A stretch of 64,000 bases of DNA, from assembly GCA_900317625.1 (NCBI GenBank), contig ONHK01000008.1, forward strand, positions 1-64,000, given 5' to 3'. Position numbers and translations under genes: made by a program. The notes under the pieces were generated by a model that worked only from the letters and a program-made list of their open reading frames with translations, was not told where the DNA came from and did no database searches. Each line of letters opens with the position of its first letter. The stretch's first letter is position 1. Source of the stretch: an uncultured Treponema sp. (lineage in GTDB: Bacteria; Spirochaetota; Spirochaetia; Treponematales; Treponemataceae). Below are positions 57,160-64,000 of this stretch, one piece after another.

Positions 57160-58878
57160 TTATTTTTTTTGCTTTTCCGCAACAATTTCTTTTGCGCGGT
57201 TCATGGCGCTTTCAATATCATCAAAAATATTTTCACGCCCAATTTTTTCTGCCATTCCAGTTTTTTCAAACAAAATGTACGGCTGCGTATGAATTCCTGA
57301 AATCACAATTTTTACACCGCGGCGGTCACAAGCTGCTTTGCACTGCTCAAGAGCCTGAACTCCACCCGCATCAAGATAAATTGTGTTGCGCATTCGAATA
57401 ACAAGAACGTCAAATTCCGCACCGGCGCGCTCAACCGCAAGCTCAAATTTTCTTACAGTAGCAAAAAACAACGGTCCTTCAATCTCGTATACAATCACAC
57501 CAGCAGGAACATCAAGCTGTTCTTCAGTTCCGTCACCAGTAATTCCAGAGACAATTGTATTTCGTTTTTCCTGAACCTCGCTCACATCTATCATCTTTTT
57601 TATAAAGAAGAATGCCGCAAAAATAAGCCCGATTCCAATCGCATAAGTCAAATCAACAAAAACAGTGATTAAAAAAGTTACCGTAAGAACTGTAATATCA
57701 GATTTTTGACCTTTTAAAAGTTTTCTGATTGAAGGAATTCCTGCCATGTTCCAGGCAACACTCATAAGAACAGCCGCAAGAGCCGCCATCGGAATATATT
57801 CAACATATTTTCCAAAAAGCATCATTATCAAAAGCAGAACAATCGCATGGATAATGCCAGCAACTGGAGTTCTTCCTCCATTGTTTATATTTGTAGCCGT
57901 TCTTGCAATCGCTCCTGTAGCCGGAAGCCCAGCGAACAAAGGGCTTGCAATATTCGCAATTCCCTGACCAATCAACTCATTATTTGAATCATGTTTCGTT
58001 CCAAGCATACCGTCTGCAACAACAGCCGAAAGCAAAGATTCAATCGCGGCAAGAACTGCAATTGAGCAGGCAGTCGGAAAAACTGTTTTTATTGTAGAAA
58101 GACTAAAATCTGGAAGCGCAGGTTTTGGAAGTCCATTCGGAATTGTGTAACGGTCTTTTATTATATCCGCATGCCAAACAGGATTTTCCCCGGCAAAATG
58201 CGAAACCAGCAGATTTATCAATGTCGCAAGAATTATAACAATCAGAGAACCCGGAATTTTCTTTGTTACTTTAGGCCACAAAAAAATAATAGCAAGACAA
58301 ACCGCTGCCATTCCAAAGGAATAAAAATTGATTGATTTTATAGAAGCCGCATACACAAGAATTTTTCCGGAAAAAGTTCCAGGCATCTTTAAATATTCAT
58401 TTCCCAAAACTGTAAGCGGAAACTGCGGATGCAACCCGAAAAAATCACCAATCTGACCAGTCGCAATCGTAACAGCGATTCCTGCCGTAAATCCGACAAC
58501 AATTGTATACGGAATAAACTTAACCAGACCGCCAAGCTTAAAAACACCAAGAAGAATCAGCATAACACCAGCAAGAACAGTCGCAGTCGCAAGCCCACCA
58601 ACACCAAGCTGAGGATTATTTACAATCGCGTAAATTATTACAGTAAAAGCCCCTGTCGGACCACCAATCTGGCAGCGAGTTCCACCAAACGCCGCAATAC
58701 AGAATCCCGCAATAATAGCAGTATAAAGCCCAGTCTCAGGACTGCAACCACTGGCAATAGCAAACGCAATGGAAAGCGGCAGTGCAACAATTCCAACAAT
58801 CACACCTGCAATAAAATCTGTCAAAAACTGCTTTCCATTATAAGTTTTTAACGTATTCAACAACTCTGGCTTATACAT
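57160..58878 (-). CDS. SulP-family anion transporter with STAS domain
   Basis: 572 residues from the ATG at 58878 (GGAG box). About 12 membrane segments with TDFIAGVIVGIVALPLSIAFAIASGCSPETGLYTAII (SulP signature), then GLPATGAIARTATNI, and a cytoplasmic STAS domain (about 450-560; VIVYEIEGPLFFATVRKF, LDAGGVQALEQC). It carries sulfate, bicarbonate or a similar anion; the substrate cannot be read from sequence. Confidence 0.88.
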   Translation of the reverse strand: MYKPELLNTLKTYNGKQFLTDFIAGVIVGIVALPLSIAFAIASGCSPETGLYTAIIAGFCIAAFGGTRCQIGGPTGAFTVIIYAIVNNPQLGVGGLATATVLAGVMLILLGVFKLGGLVKFIPYTIVVGFTAGIAVTIATGQIGDFFGLHPQFPLTVLGNEYLKMPGTFSGKILVYAASIKSINFYSFGMAAVCLAIIFLWPKVTKKIPGSLIVIILATLINLLVSHFAGENPVWHADIIKDRYTIPNGLPKPALPDFSLSTIKTVFPTACSIAVLAAIESLLSAVVADGMLGTKHDSNNELIGQGIANIASPLFAGLPATGAIARTATNINNGGRTPVAGIIHAIVLLLIMMLFGKYVEYIPMAALAAVLMSVAWNMAGIPSIRKLLKGQKSDITVLTVTFLITVFVDLTYAIGIGLIFAAFFFIKKMIDVSEVQEKRNTIVSGITGDGTEEQLDVPAGVIVYEIEGPLFFATVRKFELAVERAGAEFDVLVIRMRNTIYLDAGGVQALEQCKAACDRRGVKIVISGIHTQPYILFEKTGMAEKIGRENIFDDIESAMNRAKEIVAEKQKK

Positions 58879-58935
58879 CAAATGCTCCAACAAAAATAAA
58901 AATAGTGTTCTGACAAAATACATCTTTTTGTCAGA

Positions 58936-58965
58936 TTGAGCAATAAGAAAGAAAAATGATATAAT
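58936..58965 (+). promoter_or_regulatory. Leaderless promoter of the DTW-domain gene
   Basis: TTGAGC (58936-58941), 18-nt spacer, TATAAT (58960-58965), then 6 nt to the ATG at 58972. No Shine-Dalgarno. Confidence 0.7.
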
Positions 58966-58971
58966 ATTTTC

Positions 58972-59652
58972 ATGAATTACCGTTGTCCACGCTGTCAGAA
59001 AAAAGGCGATTTTTGTCTTTGCAAATATACGAAAGAAATTGATTCTGGAATAAAATTTGTGCTTTTAATGCACCCGAAGGAAGTCAAAAAAAATAGGACT
59101 GGAACTGGCTGGATAACAAGAATTTCCTTAAAAGGCTGTGAAATTCTGGAAGGGCTTGATTTTTCAAAAAATGAACGGTTGAATGAGCTTTTAAATGATC
59201 CGCAATATTTTCCGGTTTTGCTTTACCCTGAAGAAGACGCTTGGAACGCAAAAAAGCCGGAATTCAAGGAAAAAGTGAACGGACGCACAATTCTTGCAAT
59301 CATAATTGACGCAACTTGGTTCTGTAGCCGAAAAATCATCCAGCACAACCCAAACCTTTTGCAGCTGCCAAAAGTTTCTTTTGCCGGCGAATACCGCTCA
59401 ATTTTCACATTCAAAAAAGAGCCACGACCAGAATGTGTTTCCACAATTGAAACATGCTATTATCTGATAAAAGAATTTCAAAACGCAGGACTTGCAAATC
59501 CCCATGCAAATCCAGAACCGCTCATGGATGTCTTTAAGCAAATGATAAAAAACCAGCTTCAGGCGGAAAACGAACGGATTCTTGGATTGCGCCCGGACAT
59601 TCACGGCTGCGACGCAAAATACACAAAATTAAAGGAAATTCCTAATTTTTAA
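58972..59652 (+). CDS. DTW-domain tRNA-uridine aminocarboxypropyltransferase-like protein
   Basis: 226 residues. A four-cysteine N-terminus (CPRCQKKGDFCLC), the DTW motif in IIDATWFCSRKI (about 117-128) and the family segment STIETCYYLIKEF. DTW proteins make acp3U in tRNA (TapT/TuaA) or have related roles. The last 11 nt overlap the convergent hydrolase gene. Confidence 0.82.
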   Translation: MNYRCPRCQKKGDFCLCKYTKEIDSGIKFVLLMHPKEVKKNRTGTGWITRISLKGCEILEGLDFSKNERLNELLNDPQYFPVLLYPEEDAWNAKKPEFKEKVNGRTILAIIIDATWFCSRKIIQHNPNLLQLPKVSFAGEYRSIFTFKKEPRPECVSTIETCYYLIKEFQNAGLANPHANPEPLMDVFKQMIKNQLQAENERILGLRPDIHGCDAKYTKLKEIPNF

Positions 59653-61318
59653 AAGGAAGAATTCCTTCCGCCTCAAATTCTCCGTCCAAAGCACCGAACA
59701 TTGCCTCCAAAGTATAGCCGCTCGAGCTATAGCCAAGCAAAATTTCATCTGCCCAGTCAAGCCCAAAAGAATAAGTCGGTGTCATAATTGAAAAAATCAC
59801 AACTTTCTTGCCTTTTCCTTTTAGTTGCTCTGCAATTTTTGCGCTGCGCTGATTTGCGACAAGAAACACAATTGTGTCATAGGAATCATAAATTTTCAGA
59901 ATATTTTCACTCATCCATGCAGTTTCATTCGGACCAAGCTCGTAGCTGAATTTAAATTCCCTGGAATTCGGATAACGTTTTTTTCCTTCTGTAAAAAATT
60001 GCGGCAAAGAACCACACAAAAGAACCCGGCCAGCTTTTTCCCGGGACAAAGATTCTTCTGATTTTTTATAAAATGAAATCGAACGGCACGCCTGCTGAAG
60101 AAAAAATTTATCACCTTCCCTGTCTGGAATAAATTTGCTGATTGTGGAAGCCTCTGGATAAAGCGGAGCCGCGTTTTCACCTTTAAAATATTCCAATTTT
60201 GCTTTTATAACACGAAAAGCCGCATCTTTTACCCGGGATTTAAAATTTTCATCAGTTTTCATGGATGAAAGATTGCATGTCCACAGATTTTCACCAAGAC
60301 GCGCAGTTGTTGAAGAAATCACAATATCATTTCCAGCTTCAATCGCCATTTTAAATGCAGCAGAAAGAGAACCGGCATACATCGTAGCTCCATTCATCAT
60401 CATGTCATCAGTAATAATAAGACCTTCGTAGCCAAGCTGATTTCGCAAAAGTTCTGTAAGAAAATATTTTGAAAGGCTTGCAGGCGCACCGCTTTTGTCT
60501 ATCTGAGGAAAACTCAAATGCCCGGACATAACCGCGGGAACTTTTTCTTTTATCAGATATTCAAAAGGGACAAGCTCGCGGTTTTTAAAGGTTTTCCAGT
60601 CAATATCAATTTCCGGAAGATTTATGTGGGAATCATAGCTTGTGTCGCCGTGTCCAGGAAAATGCTTTACAGTCGGAATCACTCCAGCCGCAATACTACC
60701 ATTCGCCCAAGCCGCGCCAAGAATTCCAGCGCGCTCCGGGTCATCTCCAAAAGAACGAGTTCCAATAATCGTTGAATCATGATTTGTAAAAAGGTCGACC
60801 GTCGGCGCAAAATTCATATTTATTCCAAGAACTTTTATTTCCCGGCTTATGTAATACGCCGAACACCACGCATCCACAGGATAGCCGCCCGCACCAATCG
60901 CCATATTTCCGGGAGTTACAGCTGTTTCTCCTTTTACATGACGAATCCAGCCACCTTCCTGGTCGGTCGCAACAAAAAGAGGAATTTTAAAACGCCTAGA
61001 AGCGGCACTTTTTTGCAAAGAAGAAATTGATTTTGCAACCAGATTTATGTCATCCGTGTTCCAGCCAAAAACTTTAACACTGCCAAGTCCGCGGCCACCA
61101 ACCCATTGAAACAAAAGATTATCCGGCTCTGCGCCTGCCCAGCCAAACATAAGAATCTGGCTGAGCAATTCTTCATCCGACATCCGGTCTACAATAAATT
61201 CTGCAAGTTCTTCGTTCGGAAAATTGCTCCAAAAATTTGCATTTTCAGGAATCTGTGTCCGACAAAACAAAAATCGGCAAAAAATCACGCCAAAAAGAAT
61301 TGCAAAAAATCGTTTCAT
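59642..61318 (-). CDS. Glycoside hydrolase family 3, NagZ-like beta-N-acetylhexosaminidase
   Basis: 558 residues with a signal peptide (1-20). The GH3 catalytic domain has VATDQEGG, the NagZ motif KHFPGHGDTSYDSHINLPEID (about 210-230) and the LIITDDMMMNGA segment with the catalytic Asp. A C-terminal 170-residue domain follows. It is exported, unlike cytoplasmic NagZ, so it probably cleaves GlcNAc-containing polymers in the periplasm or outside. Confidence 0.88.
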   Translation of the reverse strand: MKRFFAILFGVIFCRFLFCRTQIPENANFWSNFPNEELAEFIVDRMSDEELLSQILMFGWAGAEPDNLLFQWVGGRGLGSVKVFGWNTDDINLVAKSISSLQKSAASRRFKIPLFVATDQEGGWIRHVKGETAVTPGNMAIGAGGYPVDAWCSAYYISREIKVLGINMNFAPTVDLFTNHDSTIIGTRSFGDDPERAGILGAAWANGSIAAGVIPTVKHFPGHGDTSYDSHINLPEIDIDWKTFKNRELVPFEYLIKEKVPAVMSGHLSFPQIDKSGAPASLSKYFLTELLRNQLGYEGLIITDDMMMNGATMYAGSLSAAFKMAIEAGNDIVISSTTARLGENLWTCNLSSMKTDENFKSRVKDAAFRVIKAKLEYFKGENAAPLYPEASTISKFIPDREGDKFFLQQACRSISFYKKSEESLSREKAGRVLLCGSLPQFFTEGKKRYPNSREFKFSYELGPNETAWMSENILKIYDSYDTIVFLVANQRSAKIAEQLKGKGKKVVIFSIMTPTYSFGLDWADEILLGYSSSGYTLEAMFGALDGEFEAEGILPFKN

Positions 61319-61370
61319 AACTTTATAAGTTTACAAAAAAAAGCAACGATTCTCAACACATTTTGAATTT

Positions 61371-61742
61371 TCAAAATGTGTAAATCGAAAAGACAGTAAA
61401 TCCTGAATCCGAATCCTCATTCCAGAATTCATAGACAAAACACAAGGACTGTGCCACCTGATTTTCTTTGATTGATGCAAAATATTTTTTTATCGCATCC
61501 GTCTGGGAAAAAGATCTGGCCGACTCCAAAGATTCTCCAGAACCAACACCGACAACAACCGATTTCGACCTTTCAATTCCGAATTTTCTGCGCAAAGGTT
61601 TTTCGTTCTTTTTGTCCAGATATTTTTCAAGCCAGACAGGACAAGAATCCAAACCGAATTCCATGCCTTTCCACGAAACAATTTCTGAAAAAGCAATCGA
61701 GCCTAGCAAAAAAAATAAGATTGCCGGAAACAGATTTTTCAT
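61371..61742 (-). CDS. Small exported protein of the LPP20-like cluster
   Basis: 123 residues with a signal peptide (MKNLFPAILFFLLGSIAFS). VVGVGSGESLESARSFSQTDAIKKYFASI matches the pattern of LPP20-type domains (an SGxS-LE-AR-xA helix). It overlaps the stop of the next gene upstream by 4 nt. Probably envelope-located; function unknown. Confidence 0.65.
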   Translation of the reverse strand: MKNLFPAILFFLLGSIAFSEIVSWKGMEFGLDSCPVWLEKYLDKKNEKPLRRKFGIERSKSVVVGVGSGESLESARSFSQTDAIKKYFASIKENQVAQSLCFVYEFWNEDSDSGFTVFSIYTF

Positions 61743-62803
61743 TCAACCACCAGATTTCTTAGATAATCAGAAAATTTTTGCTTGAATTCAGTTTTGATTT
61801 TTGACTCAAGTTTCTTTTCAGCCTTAACCTTTGCCTCTGAATATTCAACGTGGCTTTCTCGCCCGGAAATTGTGAACGGCACAAGCTGATGATTGTTTTC
61901 CTTATCAAGAATATAACTTTCCGCATTATAGCGGCAACGAACAGTTTTTTTGTCCGATGTATCAGAACGTTCAAATTCAAATTTTGCAGTAAGAACATAG
62001 CGGGCTGAATCATCAAAAGTTCCTTTAAAACCACATTCTGAAATCGCCTGACTGAATGCCTCCTTGAATCTTCCGTGTTCATCATTTGATGTTTTTACGC
62101 AAATCGGAATATTTTTTGCAATTTCCATTTTTTTTGCATGGATATTTTTTGAAGAAGGACAATATTGCTCCAGCCCGGAAACCGCATCAGGATTTATAAT
62201 CGCCATTTTTTTCAGATGATTTTCGTTTTCAACCGCAATTTCTTCCGCAAAATCGTAAGCCGCAAAACCTTCCAGCGAATGTAATTCCTTTTCAGAATTT
62301 TTTTTCAAAGTTGACAAGGCAATTGAGTTTTTCTTAATCATTTCAGAATAAATATCGCTCGCCTTGCTTTTGTCAAGAACAGCAATCGCATACCAAGTTG
62401 AATTCGCAGAATCAAGCCAAAAATCTTTTGTTTCCGCGCCGATAAGATTGTCAACATCCACAACCCGCTTTATATCCTGACTGAAAGTCTGAACATTTGT
62501 CGTTTTTGCAACAATTCCATCAGCCTTTGCCTGCTCCATCCGCGAAGAAGAATTCGCCTCAGATTTTATTGCCTGTCCAAAAACCGAAGCCAAACCTTTT
62601 AGCGCGTTGATTTCCGCCGTATTTCTATCAGAAGAAGAACCGACATAGTTCAAGAATTTGTCAGAAGGATAAACCGTTGAAGGCGAAGTAACCCATTCCG
62701 GCACAGATTGCTTCTGCTTTTTTGCCGCAAAGACAAAATTCAAACTCAATACAAAAAACAATGAAAACAAAAATTTCAAAGCGCAGTTTTTTATTTTTCG
62801 CAT
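61739..62803 (-). CDS. LPP20-domain exported protein
   Basis: 354 residues with a signal peptide (ends near FAAKKQ). PEWVTSPSTVYPSDKFLNYVGSSSDRNTAEINALKGLASVFGQAI is the LPP20 pattern. A second region (about 215-345) is unrelated to families I know. It overlaps the COG3014-like gene by 13 nt and the small gene by 4 nt; three genes form one envelope-protein operon. Confidence 0.75.
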   Translation of the reverse strand: MRKIKNCALKFLFSLFFVLSLNFVFAAKKQKQSVPEWVTSPSTVYPSDKFLNYVGSSSDRNTAEINALKGLASVFGQAIKSEANSSSRMEQAKADGIVAKTTNVQTFSQDIKRVVDVDNLIGAETKDFWLDSANSTWYAIAVLDKSKASDIYSEMIKKNSIALSTLKKNSEKELHSLEGFAAYDFAEEIAVENENHLKKMAIINPDAVSGLEQYCPSSKNIHAKKMEIAKNIPICVKTSNDEHGRFKEAFSQAISECGFKGTFDDSARYVLTAKFEFERSDTSDKKTVRCRYNAESYILDKENNHQLVPFTISGRESHVEYSEAKVKAEKKLESKIKTEFKQKFSDYLRNLVVE

Positions 62804-64000
62804 GAAGACACCTCCACAGAAACTCTTCCTTCTTTTACAACAACATTTTCAATTTTTTTTGTTTCTACAATATTATTTCCGCTCAAATATTCAACAGTAA
62901 CCGTATATGTTCCCGGCGCAACAGAAAATCCTGCCGCACTTGCAAGATGAGGAAAATACGAAGCCTGCCGAACATCCGCTTTTTCAGCGTCAACAACCGC
63001 TTCCAGCGCAACAATCATTCCCTGTTTTGCCGCAGTAAAACCAATCTGAGCTGCTGTTCTTGCCAAAACATTCGAACCGATGTGATCCAATGTTTCTTTA
63101 GCCGCAATATAAGTCGCAACGCTAGCCGGAATACTAGCCGCATTTTTTGTAATATTCCTAAAAACGCTACGGTTGTATGCGCCACGAGCCTTGTTTGCAA
63201 CATCAAGAGCCACCGCATTGTCAAAATTTTCAACCACAACGGCTTTTTTTGCAGTTCCATCAGAAAGTTTTACGTTTACAGAAGTGATTTTATGGTTTTG
63301 CTTTGAAATATCAAAAACAGGATAAACAATCTTGAATTTCATCGGAAAGCCAGTTCCCGGAATTATACCAAAATTCATTTCCTGAACACCTTCTGTTCTT
63401 TTTCCAAGTGTTCCAGAAAGCGCGACAACTTCAAGGCGACCTTTTCCAGCCGGAATTTTTACAGCTTCTGAAACATCTATATTTGGCGCAGAAGTTTTTA
63501 ATATGGAAGAAAATTCTTTTGCATGGTCAGAATCTTCATTTGCGGCAAAAACCACAGCTCCAAGATATGAAAGAAATGGAGAAGTTTCATAAACAGCCTT
63601 TGCCTTTGCAGGAGTTTTTGCTGTAACTTTACCAACGGAAACATTAACACCAAGCGTATTCAACGTTGACATTGCCCCGGAAAATTTCTCATCGCCAAGC
63701 AAATTATCACTGGATGCCTCAACTTCTTTTTGCTGGGCAAGAAGAGGAACTATAACATCCTTGTAATCACCTGTGTATGTATAAATTACACCTTTTGCAA
63801 CATCAAGCTCGCCGGCGCCAATCGCATTTACAGTGCGCATTGAATAAGCCAAAAGCCTTTCGTAAACCGCACCTGTGTATGTGGTGGAATTTTCTCCGCC
63901 CAAAGCAGCCTGCATCGTTTTTCCGCTTGTCATATCCGCTGAAAGCCGCTGCATTTGTCCTTGAGTTTCCAGAAAACCTTTTCCAGACGCAATATAGTCG
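62791..64000 (-). CDS. COG3014-like exported protein, C-terminal part (gene runs off the right edge)
   Basis: At least 403 codons; the frame stays open to the window edge (DYIASGKGFLETQGQ precedes the first Met at 63954), so the true start lies outside. GAVYERLLAYSMRTVNAIGAGELDVAK fits the COG3014 family of spirochaete and proteobacterial lipoproteins. The C-terminus has a PEGA-like strand pattern (FSVAPGTYTVTVEYLSGNNIVETKKIENVVVKEGRVSVEV). It is co-transcribed with the LPP20-type genes. Confidence 0.7.
   Translation of the reverse strand, partial: DYIASGKGFLETQGQMQRLSADMTSGKTMQAALGGENSTTYTGAVYERLLAYSMRTVNAIGAGELDVAKGVIYTYTGDYKDVIVPLLAQQKEVEASSDNLLGDEKFSGAMSTLNTLGVNVSVGKVTAKTPAKAKAVYETSPFLSYLGAVVFAANEDSDHAKEFSSILKTSAPNIDVSEAVKIPAGKGRLEVVALSGTLGKRTEGVQEMNFGIIPGTGFPMKFKIVYPVFDISKQNHKITSVNVKLSDGTAKKAVVVENFDNAVALDVANKARGAYNRSVFRNITKNAASIPASVATYIAAKETLDHIGSNVLARTAAQIGFTAAKQGMIVALEAVVDAEKADVRQASYFPHLASAAGFSVAPGTYTVTVEYLSGNNIVETKKIENVVVKEGRVSVEVSSCEK

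Overview
The window looks like part of the chromosome of a Treponema-type spirochaete. DNA is AT-rich. Households genes include a long-type phosphofructokinase, PEGA, LPP20-like and COG3014-like surface proteins, paired TPM proteins beside LemA, and anaerobic ribonucleotide reductase. A textbook integron attC site is also present, and Treponema is one of the groups known to carry chromosomal integrons. The genus is inference from gene content; no rRNA or other marker lies in the window.

Layout. (1) 1-2.7 kb: small minus-strand cassette-like genes. One of them is a ToxN/AbiQ-type type III toxin with its antitoxin RNA (promoter, three degenerate 34-35 nt repeats, terminator), and its stop codon touches an attC site. 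(2) 2.7-10.03 kb: mobile element A (MobV relaxase, DnaC-like ATPase, HTH replication protein, excisionase, GNAT/DUF1778 toxin-antitoxin, ParB-like protein, tyrosine integrase). It ends in a 42-bp copy of the 3' part of tRNA-fMet. (3) 10.03-31.24 kb: mobile element B, with the same seven-gene chassis at 25.0-31.1 kb and about 14.6 kb of defence cargo at 10.3-24.7 kb. The cargo is a retron (reverse transcriptase, ncRNA, phosphoribosyltransferase-like effector), a type I restriction-modification locus with two full hsdS genes, a silent half hsdS, a recombinase, a HEPN-like protein and a DUF1016 nuclease, and a two-dsRBD RNase III. Its other end is the intact tRNA-fMet gene at 31.24-31.31 kb. A and B are therefore tandem insertions at the same tRNA.

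(4) 31.4-64 kb: ordinary chromosome. It holds shikimate kinase, SlyD, a NifU-like scaffold, an acyltransferase, PBP1A, M23 peptidase, ferredoxin, deoC, phosphofructokinase, LemA/TPM genes, lipoproteins, mnmG, adenosine deaminase, nrdD/nrdG with NrdR boxes, a SulP transporter, a DTW-domain protein, a NagZ-like hydrolase and a cell-surface cluster that runs off the right edge.

The mobile chassis genes plausibly work together: the integrase and excisionase move the element in and out of tRNA-fMet, ParB and the HTH/DnaC pair support replication or maintenance of the excised circle, and MobV acts on a conserved oriT-like block to allow transfer by a helper. The cargo offers layered phage defence: restriction with shufflable specificity, a retron and abortive-infection-type RNases. 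The chromosomal part shows an unusual recurring promoter form, with a -10 box only 6-7 nt before an ATG and no Shine-Dalgarno sequence (leaderless mRNAs), at aroK, the HAD phosphatase gene, PBP1A, mnmG and the DTW gene. The 860-bp gap before mnmG carries two different phased repeat arrays (22-nt and 23-nt periods) that I cannot explain.
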